A stretch of DNA of 8,663 bases from an uncultured Collinsella sp. (GCA_900766165.1 CAAFUK010000110.1:1-8663); one strand, 5' to 3'; positions 1-5,697 are shown, numbered from the stretch's first letter. Numbers and translations are program-made. Notes: generated by a model not told the origin, from the letters alone.

Positions 1-118
1 CAACGACGTGCTGTACAAGGAGGGCCTGGACCTTCTCGTCGTGCCCTCCGCCGAGCTCTCCCGCGGCCGCGGCGGCCCGCGCTGCATGAGCATGCCCTTC
101 TGGCGCGAGGACCTCTAA
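1..118 (+). CDS. arcA: Arginine deiminase, C-terminal end only
   Basis: Only the last 38 codons are present (frame from base 2, stop TAA 116-118); the start lies before the window. The visible tail contains the signature RGRGGPRCMSMPFWRED, in which the Cys is the nucleophile of arginine deiminases; most members of the family end within about 15 residues of it, as here. The enzyme hydrolyses L-arginine to L-citrulline and ammonia in the cytoplasm, the first step of the ADI pathway. The next gene encodes the second enzyme, ornithine carbamoyltransferase, which supports the call. The gap to arcB is 105 nt, has no classic terminator and carries two hairpins, so arcA and arcB are probably one transcript. 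The rest of the catalytic core cannot be inspected. Confidence 0.93.
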   Translation, partial: NDVLYKEGLDLLVVPSAELSRGRGGPRCMSMPFWREDL

Positions 119-130
119 GTCTTTCCGTTT

Positions 131-178
131 CCGGTGCGGTCCCCCTACAACCGCACCGGTTTCGCCCGTCAAACGGGC
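131..178 (+). promoter_or_regulatory. Two tandem hairpins between arcA and arcB
   Basis: The first hairpin is a perfect 10-bp stem (131-140 with 150-159, CCGGTGCGGT paired to ACCGCACCGG, 9-nt loop). The second is a 6-bp GC-rich stem (164-169 with 173-178, loop CAA). The first is followed by only TTT and the second by AACAC, so neither is a good intrinsic terminator. Inference: they may protect the arcA 3' end, mark a processing site, or partly attenuate read-through to set the ArcA:ArcB ratio. The arcB ribosome binding site lies about 30 nt downstream and is not sequestered by either stem. Confidence 0.6.
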
Positions 179-223
179 AACACTAATACTTACGTAATTC
201 ATTTTTTCGAAAGGAAACGAACC

Positions 224-1219
224 ATGGGTGTTAACCTCTCCGGCCGTAGCTTCCTCAAGCTCCTCGACCTCTCCACCGAGGAGATCGAGTACTTGCTCAA
301 GCTTTCCAAGAACTTCAAGGACATGAAGCGCGCTGGCGTTCCGCACCGCTATCTCGAGGGCAAGAACATCGTTCTGCTCTTCCAGAAGACCTCCACTCGT
401 ACCCGCTGCGCCTTCGAGGTCGGCGGCATGGATCTGGGCATGGGCGTCACCTACCTCGATCCCGGTTCGTCGCAGATGGGCAAGAAGGAGTCCATCGAGG
501 ACACCGCCCGCGTTCTCGGCCGCATGTATGACGGCATCGAATTCCGTGGCTTTGCCCAGGACGACGTCGAGGAGCTCGCTGCCAAGTCCGGCGTGCCCGT
601 GTGGAACGGCCTGACCACCGAGTGGCACCCCACCCAGATGCTCGCCGACATCCTGACCGTTCAGGAGAACTTCAACTACGACATCAAGGGCAAGACCCTC
701 GTCTTCATGGGCGACTGCAAGAACAACGTTGCTCGCTCCCTCATGGTCGTCTGCTCCAAGCTCGGCATGAACTTCGTGGCCTGCGGCCCCGAGGAGTGCA
801 TGCCCGCTGACGACGTCATCGAGGCCTGCAAGCCCATCGCCGAGGCTAACGGCTGCACCATCAAGCTGACCACTGACGTCAAGGACGGCGTCACCGGTGC
901 CGACGTTATCTACACCGATGTGTGGGTCTCCATGGGCGAGCCCGACGAGGTCTGGGCCGAGCGCATCGCTCAGCTCACCCCGTATCGCGTTACCTCCGAG
1001 GTCATGGCTATGGCCAACCCGGGTGCCATCTTCCTGCACTGCCTGCCCAGCTTCCACGACACCAACACCACGATTGGCGCCGAGAAGTGCGAGCAGTTCG
1101 GCATCACCGAGCAGGAGGTCACCGACGAGGTCTTCGAGAGCCCCGCTTCCAAGGTCTTCGACGAGGCCGAGAACCGCATGCACACCATCAAGGCTGTCAT
1201 GTACGCCACGCTCAAGTAA
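224..1219 (+). CDS. arcB: Ornithine carbamoyltransferase, catabolic (ADI pathway)
   Basis: 331 aa, a usual length for the family. The cytoplasmic enzyme interconverts citrulline + phosphate and ornithine + carbamoyl phosphate; in an arc cluster it runs towards ornithine. Visible motifs: the carbamoyl-phosphate site STRTR (57-61), HPTQ (135-138), the ornithine loop DVWVSMGE (232-239) and HCLP (272-275, catalytic Cys). The C-terminal stretch EVFESPASKVFDEAENRMHT is typical of OTCases. An ATG 90 nt further upstream is in frame, but the start at 224 is preferred: it has AAAGGAAA about 6 nt upstream, the protein then begins like other OTCases (MGVNLSGRSFLKLLD), and the longer form would swallow both upstream hairpins. 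argF, the anabolic version, is the alternative name; the arcA and transporter neighbours favour arcB. Confidence 0.96.
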   Translation: MGVNLSGRSFLKLLDLSTEEIEYLLKLSKNFKDMKRAGVPHRYLEGKNIVLLFQKTSTRTRCAFEVGGMDLGMGVTYLDPGSSQMGKKESIEDTARVLGRMYDGIEFRGFAQDDVEELAAKSGVPVWNGLTTEWHPTQMLADILTVQENFNYDIKGKTLVFMGDCKNNVARSLMVVCSKLGMNFVACGPEECMPADDVIEACKPIAEANGCTIKLTTDVKDGVTGADVIYTDVWVSMGEPDEVWAERIAQLTPYRVTSEVMAMANPGAIFLHCLPSFHDTNTTIGAEKCEQFGITEQEVTDEVFESPASKVFDEAENRMHTIKAVMYATLK

Positions 1220-1235
1220 GAGCATCTAGCATCTC

Positions 1236-1271
1236 GCTCGGGGTGTATTGCTGGACACCCCGAGCGGTTTT
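1236..1271 (+). terminator. Intrinsic terminator after arcB
   Basis: A perfect 11-bp stem (1236-1246 GCTCGGGGTGT with 1255-1265 ACACCCCGAGC, 8-nt loop) is followed by GGTTTTAT. The U-tract is short and starts two bases after the stem, so termination is probably partial. It sits between arcB and the transporter gene and would lower transporter expression relative to the enzymes unless the transporter has its own promoter. Confidence 0.8.
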
Positions 1272-1274
1272 ATC

Positions 1275-1333
1275 TGGTAATAATCTCGCATCAAGCGGCA
1301 GGCACGGCACGGAAGAGCCGCTTCGGGCGAGAT
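1275..1333 (+). promoter_or_regulatory. Possible extended -10 and a two-tier stem-loop before arcD
   Basis: TGG followed by TAATAAT (1275-1284) resembles an extended -10 box; no good -35 is seen at 17 nt. It runs straight into a long stem-loop: an outer stem of 7 bp (ATCTCGC 1283-1289 with GCGAGAT 1327-1333), 3x3 internal loop, then an inner 7-bp stem (AAGCGGC 1293-1299 with GCCGCTT 1317-1323) and a 17-nt apical loop. The arcD ribosome binding site starts 16 nt beyond the structure. Both stems are perfect, which is unlikely by chance in 51 nt. It could be a leader RNA structure or a DNA operator; the sequence does not decide. Confidence 0.45.
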
Positions 1334-1366
1334 CAGTAAATGATTTATGAAGGGGGGATGAGAACT

Positions 1367-2845
1367 ATGACTGAGACCGCTAAGAAAAAGCGCGGTATGC
1401 CTTCATCGTTCACCATTCTTCTTGCTCTGCTGGCAATTGTTGCAGTGATTACCGTTATCGTCTCCGGCACGTCCGGTGGCGCGGTTACTGCCGCCCGTCT
1501 GAGCGATTTCTGCACCGCCCCGATCCTGGGCTTCGCTGACGCTCTGCCCGTCTGCCTCTTCGTTATGATCCTGGGCGGCTTCCTCGGCATGATGACCGAG
1601 ACCGGCGCCCTGGACAACGGCATCGCCGTTCTGGTGCAGAAGCTTAAGGGCAACGAGATTATGCTCATTCCCGTGCTGATGCTCATCTTCTCCCTCGGTG
1701 GTACCACCTATGGCATGTGCGAGGAGACCGTTCCCTTCTACGCCCTGCTCGCCGCTACCATGATGGCCGCTGGCTTCGACCCCATGGTCGGTGCCGCTAC
1801 CGTCCTGCTCGGCGCTGGCTGCGGCTGCCTGGGCTCCACGGTTAACCCGTTCGCCGTCGGCGCTGCCGTCGACGCTCTGACCGGCGTTGGCATTGAGGTC
1901 AACCAGTCCATCATCATCGGCCTTGGTGCCGTCCTGTGGATTGTCACTACCGCTATGTCCATCTTCTTCGTGATGAACTATGCCAAGAAGGTCAAGGCTG
2001 ACAAGGGTTCCACCATCCTGTCGATGCAGGAGCTTAAGGACGCCGAAGAGGCTCACGGCAAGGCTGCTTCCGAGGTCCACAAGGAGGTCAAGCTCACCGG
2101 TCGTCAGAAGGGTGTTCTGATCGCCTTCGCCTTCACCTTCGTCGTCATGATCGTCGGCTTCATTCCGCTGGCCGACCTCAACGAGGGCGTCGCCAACTTC
2201 TTCGACGCCGGCGCTGTCTACGACGCCGACGGTAACGCCGTCGTCCAGGGCTGGTCTGCCCTGATCACCGGCCTGCCCATTGGCCAGTGGTACTTCGACG
2301 AGGCTTCCACCTGGTTCTTCCTCATGGCCGTCCTGATCGGTATCATCGGTGGCCTGTCCGAGAAGCAGATCGTCAACACCTTCATCACCGGCGCTGCCGA
2401 CATGATGTCCGTTGTTCTCGTCATCGCCCTCGCCCGTGGTATCTCCGTCCTCATGGCTAACACCGGCCTCGATGTCTTCGTCCTCGACGCTGCCGCCAAT
2501 GCCCTGGCTGGCCTGTCCGGCGTGATCTTCGCTCCCATGAGCTTCCTGGTCTACTTCGGCCTGTCCTTCCTGATCCCTTCGACCTCTGGTATGGCCACCG
2601 TCTCCATGCCCATCATGGGACCGCTGGCTGTTAAGCTCGGCTTCTCGCCCGAGGTCATGGTCATGATCTTCTCCGCCGCCATCGGTGTCGTGAACCTGTT
2701 CACTCCGACCTCCGGCGCCATCATGGGCGGTCTCGCCCTGGCCAAGATCGAGTGGACGACCTGGCTCAAGTTTGCCCTTAAGCTCATCGTCGCTCTCTCC
2801 GTCGTCTGTGCCGTCATCCTGACCGTCGCCTGCGTGCTGCTCTAA
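1367..2845 (+). CDS. arcD: YfcC/DcuC-family membrane carrier, probable arginine/ornithine antiporter
   Basis: 492 aa integral membrane protein with about 12-13 hydrophobic segments (roughly 15-34, 60-80, 98-115, 122-140, 141-170, 182-204, 248-268, 312-332, 342-365, 380-405, 428-458, 468-492). A charged cytoplasmic-type loop lies at 205-247, rich in Lys and Glu. Conserved family stretches are GGTTYGMCEETVPFY (111-125), STSGMATVSMP (405-415) and FTPTSGAIMGG (445-455), as in the YfcC group of anaerobic C4-dicarboxylate-type carriers. Members placed in arc clusters are usually taken to exchange arginine for ornithine; that substrate is inferred from the neighbours, not seen in the sequence. The start at 1367 is chosen because AAGGGGGG lies 9 nt upstream; in-frame ATGs at 1340 and 1358 lack suitable spacing. 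It follows arcB after a terminator and a stem-loop, so expression may be partly independent. Alternative: a carrier for another amino acid or peptide. Confidence 0.82.
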   Translation: MTETAKKKRGMPSSFTILLALLAIVAVITVIVSGTSGGAVTAARLSDFCTAPILGFADALPVCLFVMILGGFLGMMTETGALDNGIAVLVQKLKGNEIMLIPVLMLIFSLGGTTYGMCEETVPFYALLAATMMAAGFDPMVGAATVLLGAGCGCLGSTVNPFAVGAAVDALTGVGIEVNQSIIIGLGAVLWIVTTAMSIFFVMNYAKKVKADKGSTILSMQELKDAEEAHGKAASEVHKEVKLTGRQKGVLIAFAFTFVVMIVGFIPLADLNEGVANFFDAGAVYDADGNAVVQGWSALITGLPIGQWYFDEASTWFFLMAVLIGIIGGLSEKQIVNTFITGAADMMSVVLVIALARGISVLMANTGLDVFVLDAAANALAGLSGVIFAPMSFLVYFGLSFLIPSTSGMATVSMPIMGPLAVKLGFSPEVMVMIFSAAIGVVNLFTPTSGAIMGGLALAKIEWTTWLKFALKLIVALSVVCAVILTVACVLL

Positions 2846-2986
2846 GTACCCAACGGGTACCCCACGGAAACCTTGACGATCCTGTAGAGGATCACCTGGT
2901 CATCGTCTGTCCGGTGGGGTAAACCCACCGGTAGACTCCTACCTTTAGCCCCCTCCCGTTCCGTGCGCGGGAGGGGGCGACTTTTT
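2846..2986 (+). other. Highly structured 3' UTR of arcD, candidate 3'-derived small RNA
   Basis: The region between the arcD stop and its terminator folds in two competing ways. Fold A has three local hairpins: GTACCC/GGGTAC (2846-2851 with 2855-2860), GATCCT/AGGATC (2878-2883 with 2888-2893) and CCGGTGGG/CCCACCGG (2911-2918 with 2924-2931). Fold B is one long arm: TACCCCACGGA (2858-2868) with TCC-G-GTGGGGTA (2910-2921, one bulged G), enclosing GACGAT/ATCGTC (2875-2880 with 2902-2907). The outer hairpins of fold A cannot coexist with fold B. The RNA ends in the strong terminator at 2948-2986. No known riboswitch class was recognised. Confidence 0.45.
2948..2986 (+). terminator. Strong intrinsic terminator of the arc cluster
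   Basis: A perfect 11-bp, almost all G-C stem (GCCCCCTCCCG 2948-2958 with CGGGAGGGGGC 2968-2978, 9-nt loop) is followed by GAC and five Ts (2982-2986). It closes the ADI transcript about 100 nt after the transporter stop codon. Confidence 0.9.
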
Positions 2987-3014
2987 GTTCCGCGGTTTTA
3001 CCAAACCGCGGAAC
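2987..3014. repeat. Perfect 12-bp inverted repeat
   Basis: GTTCCGCGGTTT (2987-2998) and AAACCGCGGAAC (3003-3014) are perfectly complementary around TACC. It starts at the base after the T-tract of the arcD terminator. It has no following T-run, so on the + strand it is not an obvious terminator. It may be an operator, an extragenic palindrome, or an insulator for read-through RNA. Confidence 0.7.
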
Positions 3015-3027
3015 CGGTCGACGCTAC

Positions 3028-3127
3028 GCGCCGTCCAGAACGACAATTTGTCATTCAAAAGGCAAGGCATGACCAAAAGGTCTATGCCTCGCCTTTTTCA
3101 TGCCAACTTGTACGTTCTGGACGGCGC
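3028..3127. repeat. 100-bp nested inverted-repeat element
   Basis: The ends are perfect 15-bp inverted arms (GCGCCGTCCAGAACG 3028-3042 and CGTTCTGGACGGCGC 3113-3127). Inside lie a small GACAA-T-TTGTC palindrome (3042-3052) and a long terminator-like hairpin (3057-3098). The architecture, inverted termini around internal hairpins with no coding potential, resembles extragenic palindromic or MITE-like repeats. No clear target-site duplication was found at the borders, and no second copy is in the window. Confidence 0.6.
3057..3098. terminator. Terminator-like hairpin, potentially bidirectional, inside the nested repeat
   Basis: AAAAGGCAAGGCAT (3057-3070) pairs with ATGCCTCGCCTTTT (3084-3097) with one A-C mismatch; the stem continues as GACC/GGTC (3071-3074 with 3079-3082) around an AAAA loop, with one unpaired T at 3083. 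The right arm runs into five Ts (3094-3098) and the left arm begins with four As, so it has the layout of a terminator on either strand, although no gene on the - strand approaches it. Confidence 0.65.
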
Positions 3128-3261
3128 TCGCTGTCCGTCCTCTGCCTGCGGCGCTTTCCATTTTTGGTGCAGAGGGCGCTTTGCCTACTCTGGCGGGCTT
3201 TCGCTGGCTTATGCTCAACCTGTGACGTTTCCATTATTGATACAAAGGCCAGGTATGTTTG
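3128..3261. other. Gene-free spacer; only a 7-bp dyad seen
   Basis: This is part of the roughly 600-nt gap between arcD and the DUF1846 gene. Short open frames cross it, but none has a plausible ribosome binding site, codon bias like the neighbours, or a recognisable protein. The only structure noted is CCTCTGC (3139-3145) with GCAGAGG (3169-3175), enclosing a CATTTTTGG stretch, and a heptamer GGCGCTT that occurs at 3150-3156 and again at 3175-3181. Confidence 0.6.
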
Positions 3262-3362
3262 AACCAAAAAGGGGAAGTTGCGGTGGAATAGTTCCTGTTT
3301 GGCCGTCTTGAGGGGTTAAACGGGAACTATTTCCCCGCAACTTATTGATGGCGTGTTTGGTT
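3262..3362. repeat. Near-perfect 26-bp inverted repeat with outer 7-bp arms
   Basis: Bases 3275-3300 pair with 3318-3343: 23 Watson-Crick pairs, two G-T wobbles and one mismatch (T3284/C3334), around a 17-nt loop (3301-3317). Outside this, AACCAAA (3262-3268) pairs with TTTGGTT (3356-3362) across an unpaired interior loop. It lies just upstream of the promoter of the DUF1846 gene. Possible roles are an extragenic palindromic repeat or MITE remnant, or a cruciform-forming regulatory site. There is no T-tract, so it is not a standard terminator. Confidence 0.7.
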
Positions 3363-3405
3363 GGTGCCTGTTGATGGTTTGGATATCGGGGAGGGCGGGC
3401 TCCGT

Positions 3406-3411
3406 TATAAT
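3406..3411 (+). promoter_or_regulatory. Consensus -10 box TATAAT for the DUF1846 gene
   Basis: A perfect TATAAT lies 39 nt upstream of the ATG at 3451, giving a predicted start near 3417-3418 and a leader of about 33 nt. No convincing -35 hexamer sits at 16-18 nt; TTGGAT (3379-3384) is 21 nt away. The match to the -10 consensus and the terminator before it support an independent transcription unit. Confidence 0.6.
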
Positions 3412-3450
3412 CGCCTAGAACATTAATTGGAAACGGGACGGGAGCCATAC

Positions 3451-4932
3451 ATGCGCCAGGGTTTCGACAACGCGAAATATATCGAGCTGCAGGCCGCTCA
3501 TATTAAGGAGCGCATCTCGCAGTTTGGCGGCAAGCTCTATTTGGAGTTTGGCGGTAAGCTGTTCGATGACTATCATGCGAGCCGCGTGCTGCCGGGTTTT
3601 GAGCCGGACAGCAAGTTCCGCATGCTCAAGAGCATTGCCGACGATGTCGAGGTTATCATCGCGATCAACGCGAACCACATCGAGAAAAACAAGGCTCGTG
3701 GTGACCTTGGCATTACCTATGACGAGGATGTGCTGCGCCTGGTTGACCTGTTCCGCGGCAACGGCTTTGCCGTCGCGGCTGTGGTCATCACCCAGTACGC
3801 TGGCCAGCCTGCTGCCGATGTGTTCCGCAACCGCCTGAACGCGCTCGGCATTCCCGCCAAGTTGCACTATCCCATCGAGGGGTATCCGCACGATGTCGAT
3901 CTGATCGTGTCCGACGATGGCTACGGCAAGAACGAGTTTGTCGAGACCACGCGTCCGCTCGTCGTCGTGACGGCGCCCGGCCCTGGCTCGGGCAAGCTCG
4001 CCACTTGCCTCTCGCAGCTGTATCACGAGCATAAGCACGGTACCGCCGCCGGCTATGCCAAGTTTGAGACCTTCCCGGTCTGGAATCTTCCTCTGACGCA
4101 TCCGGTCAATATCGCCTACGAGGCCGCCACGGCTGACCTCGACGACGCCAATATCATCGATTCGTTCCACCTTGAGGCCTACAACAAGACCACGGTCAAC
4201 TACAACCGCGACGTCGAGGCCTTCCCGGTAGTCCGTGCCCTGATGGAAAAGATCCTGGGCAAGAGCCCCTACCAGAGCCCTACGGACATGGGCGTCAATA
4301 TGGTCGGCTTTGCCATCACCGATGACGATGCCTGCCGCGACGCTTCCAAGATGGAGATCGTCCGCCGCTACTTTACCGCGGTCGAAAATGTGCGCCGTAC
4401 CGGCGTGGGCGATGAGCAAGTCGATCGTCTCAAGATTATTATGAAGAAAGCCGGCATCGATAAGAACTACTCACCGGCGCGCTCGGCGGCCCTCACCAGG
4501 GAGCAGCTGACGGGTGGTCCCGTGGGTGCCATGGTCATGCCAGACGGCTCCGTGGTGACCGGTAAGACCTCCACGCGCCTGGGCGCCGCAAGTTCGCTCA
4601 TTATGAACGCCCTCAAGCATGTCTCGGGCGTCGACCTTGAGCTCGAGGTCATTAGCGATGAGGCGATCGAGCCCATCAGCAAGCTCAAGACGCATTTTCT
4701 GGGCAGCAAAAACCCGCGCCTTCACACCGACGAGACGCTTATGGCGCTGTCGATCACCTCGGCCACGAGTGAGACGGCCGCTCGCGTCCTTTCGGGTCTG
4801 GAGCAGTTGCGCGGTTGCGATGCCTTCTTTAGCGTGATCATCTCGCCGACGGACGAGACGGTACTGCGCAAACTGGGTATCAACGTGTGCTGCGAGCCCA
4901 AGTTTGAGCGCCGCGGTTTCTTCCATCGCTAA
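3451..4932 (+). CDS. DUF1846 (UPF0371) family protein, function unknown
   Basis: 493 aa, the usual length for this family, soluble with no signal peptide or membrane segment. The N-terminus (GFDNAKYIELQAAHIKERI, then FGGKLYLEFGGKLFDDYHASRVLPGF, 25-50) is the family hallmark. APGPGSGKLAT (175-185) is a glycine-rich, P-loop-like turn that does not fit the strict Walker A spacing. Other conserved blocks are AYEAATADLDDANIIDSFHLE (222-242) and GKTSTRLGAASSLIMNALK (371-389). Structures exist for the family, but I know of no established reaction; a nucleotide- or phosphate-binding role is only suggested by the glycine-rich loops. The ATG at 3451 is chosen because GGGAG lies 6 nt upstream and the protein then starts as expected; an in-frame TTG at 3427 is less likely. 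It forms its own unit, with a TATAAT upstream and a terminator 35 nt downstream. A GC-rich stem (CCGCGGT 4911-4917 with ACCGCGG 4942-4948) straddles the stop codon. Confidence 0.9.
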   Translation: MRQGFDNAKYIELQAAHIKERISQFGGKLYLEFGGKLFDDYHASRVLPGFEPDSKFRMLKSIADDVEVIIAINANHIEKNKARGDLGITYDEDVLRLVDLFRGNGFAVAAVVITQYAGQPAADVFRNRLNALGIPAKLHYPIEGYPHDVDLIVSDDGYGKNEFVETTRPLVVVTAPGPGSGKLATCLSQLYHEHKHGTAAGYAKFETFPVWNLPLTHPVNIAYEAATADLDDANIIDSFHLEAYNKTTVNYNRDVEAFPVVRALMEKILGKSPYQSPTDMGVNMVGFAITDDDACRDASKMEIVRRYFTAVENVRRTGVGDEQVDRLKIIMKKAGIDKNYSPARSAALTREQLTGGPVGAMVMPDGSVVTGKTSTRLGAASSLIMNALKHVSGVDLELEVISDEAIEPISKLKTHFLGSKNPRLHTDETLMALSITSATSETAARVLSGLEQLRGCDAFFSVIISPTDETVLRKLGINVCCEPKFERRGFFHR

Positions 4933-4966
4933 GTTTGAAGCACCGCGGTAATTGCATTGCATTTTG

Positions 4967-4999
4967 GCCGTATCGGGTTAGCGCCCGGTACGGCTTTTT
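4967..4999 (+). terminator. Intrinsic terminator after the DUF1846 gene
   Basis: An 11-bp stem with one U-G wobble (GCCGTATCGGG 4967-4977 with CCCGGTACGGC 4984-4994, 6-nt loop) is directly followed by five Ts (4995-4999). Confidence 0.9.
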
Positions 5000-5060
5000 A
5001 ATCAACAAAGCGCCTATTTCGGCGAAAAATAGCTGTTTACCTGCCTGGAAACAATTTGAG

Positions 5061-5130
5061 CGGTATACAATAACCGTAACTGTTTCATCCTTAGCGGGAT
5101 GCCGCATGATGGATATTACCTGCCATCGTG
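5061..5130 (+). promoter_or_regulatory. Putative promoter and leader of the winged-helix gene
   Basis: TATACAAT (5064-5071) contains a good -10 (TACAAT 5066-5071), without a clear -35. It lies inside an imperfect dyad CGGT-N8-ACCG (5061-5076), a possible operator overlapping the -10. About 30 nt downstream the leader can fold into an 8-bp stem with one wobble (CATGATGG 5105-5112 with CCATCGTG 5123-5130). Start-site prediction rests on the -10 match alone. Confidence 0.4.
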
Positions 5131-5188
5131 AGGTGTGTCGGTCGCGCACGGCGCGTTAGATGCTCGTGCTCGGTTTGAGGAGGCTGCT

Positions 5189-5527
5189 ATGGCGGGCAAG
5201 GGTCGTGCGAGTGTCAACGATATGAAGCGTGTCGAGGTGCTGGTGTTGATGGAGATCGACCAGCAAACCGAAGACAATGGCGGGCCGTATGGTTTCTCGC
5301 GCAAAACGCTTGCCGAGCGCGTGGGGGTTTCGCCGTATCGTGCCCGCGCCGCAATCGATCGCTTGGATTCCGAAGGCATGATTGATGTCGTCTCGCGTTA
5401 TAGCGACGACGGCGGTCAGCTTGCAAATGGCATTTGCCTCACCGAACGTGGCGAGTGGTATCTTGAGGGCGTCCGTACCGGCATGCTCGTTCAAGAAATG
5501 CTTGAGGACGAGGTTGCTGATCGATAG
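5189..5527 (+). CDS. Small winged helix-turn-helix DNA-binding protein
   Basis: 112 aa, cytoplasmic, one-domain. Residues 36-65 (GFSRKTLAERVGVSPYRARAAI and following) fit a helix-turn-helix, with the recognition helix near 48-60, and are followed by a wing-like segment (64-86, VVSRYSDDGGQ to CLTERG) as in MarR/PadR-like folds. The 'LTERGEWYLEG' ending of the wing is common in such regulators. No ligand domain is present; the acidic C-terminus (100-112) may serve in dimerisation. The start at 5189 is set by GAGGAGG 5 nt upstream; an in-frame ATG at 5135 lacks such a site. It is a single-gene unit with its own terminator, just upstream of pyrG in the same direction. Targets are unknown; autoregulation, or control of pyrG through the dyad near 5599-5622, is only a guess. 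I do not recognise a named family. Confidence 0.8.
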   Translation: MAGKGRASVNDMKRVEVLVLMEIDQQTEDNGGPYGFSRKTLAERVGVSPYRARAAIDRLDSEGMIDVVSRYSDDGGQLANGICLTERGEWYLEGVRTGMLVQEMLEDEVADR

Positions 5528-5551
5528 CAGCATGTAACCCTTGCCATAGCG

Positions 5552-5584
5552 ACGCCGCCTGGGAAACCGGGCGGCGTTTTGTTT
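5552..5584 (+). terminator. Intrinsic terminator after the winged-helix gene
   Basis: An 11-bp stem with one U-G pair (ACGCCGCCTGG 5552-5562 with CCGGGCGGCGT 5567-5577) is capped by a GAAA tetraloop and followed by TTTTGTTT. It separates the regulator gene from pyrG. Confidence 0.9.
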
Positions 5585-5590
5585 CAAGAT

Positions 5591-5622
5591 TGAGAAATGC
5601 AATCTCACGCGAGAAGAATTGC
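5591..5622 (+). promoter_or_regulatory. Overlapping dyads upstream of the pyrG promoter
   Basis: Two inverted repeats overlap here: TGAGA-N7-TCTCA (5591-5595 with 5603-5607), and GCAAT (5599-5603) with ATTGC (5618-5622), the second enclosing TCTC/GAGA. They lie 20-50 nt before the -10, over the area where a -35 and activator or repressor contacts are expected. It is a candidate operator, with no identified regulator. Confidence 0.35.
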
Positions 5623-5644
5623 GAACGGTCCGCGGCGCGAGTAT

Positions 5645-5697
5645 TACAATGAAGACCCGTAAGATGTGGATAAACAACTTCTACGGGAAGCGCAGGT
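5645..5697 (+). promoter_or_regulatory. pyrG -10 box and 5'-terminal leader hairpin
   Basis: TACAAT (5645-5650) is a good -10; TTGCGA (5619-5624) is a possible -35, but at 20-nt spacing. Transcription should start near 5655-5659, at A-CCC-G. The CCCGTA there (5656-5661) pairs with TACGGG (5682-5687), extended by GA/TC past a bulged A, giving a hairpin at the very 5' end of the RNA. The ribosome binding site GCAGGT (5692-5697) begins 5 nt after the hairpin. Whether the CCC is part of the transcript would therefore decide if the hairpin forms. Confidence 0.45.

Noticed and set aside
2846..2986. Possible SRP RNA or known riboswitch in the arcD 3' UTR
   Set aside because: The conserved SRP apical loop and the core motifs of common riboswitch classes are not seen, so it was kept only as an unnamed structured region.
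2963..3311. Two ~100-codon + strand open frames in the arcD-DUF1846 gap
   Set aside because: They read through a terminator and two long inverted repeats, lack ribosome binding sites, and give proteins without any recognisable feature.
3415..4419. 334-codon open frame on the - strand opposite the DUF1846 gene
   Set aside because: It is antisense to a confidently recognised gene, starts without a ribosome binding site and has low-complexity composition.
4935..5159. 74-codon + strand open frame after the DUF1846 gene
   Set aside because: It begins before and crosses the intrinsic terminator at 4967-4999 and has no ribosome binding site or neighbour-like codon use.
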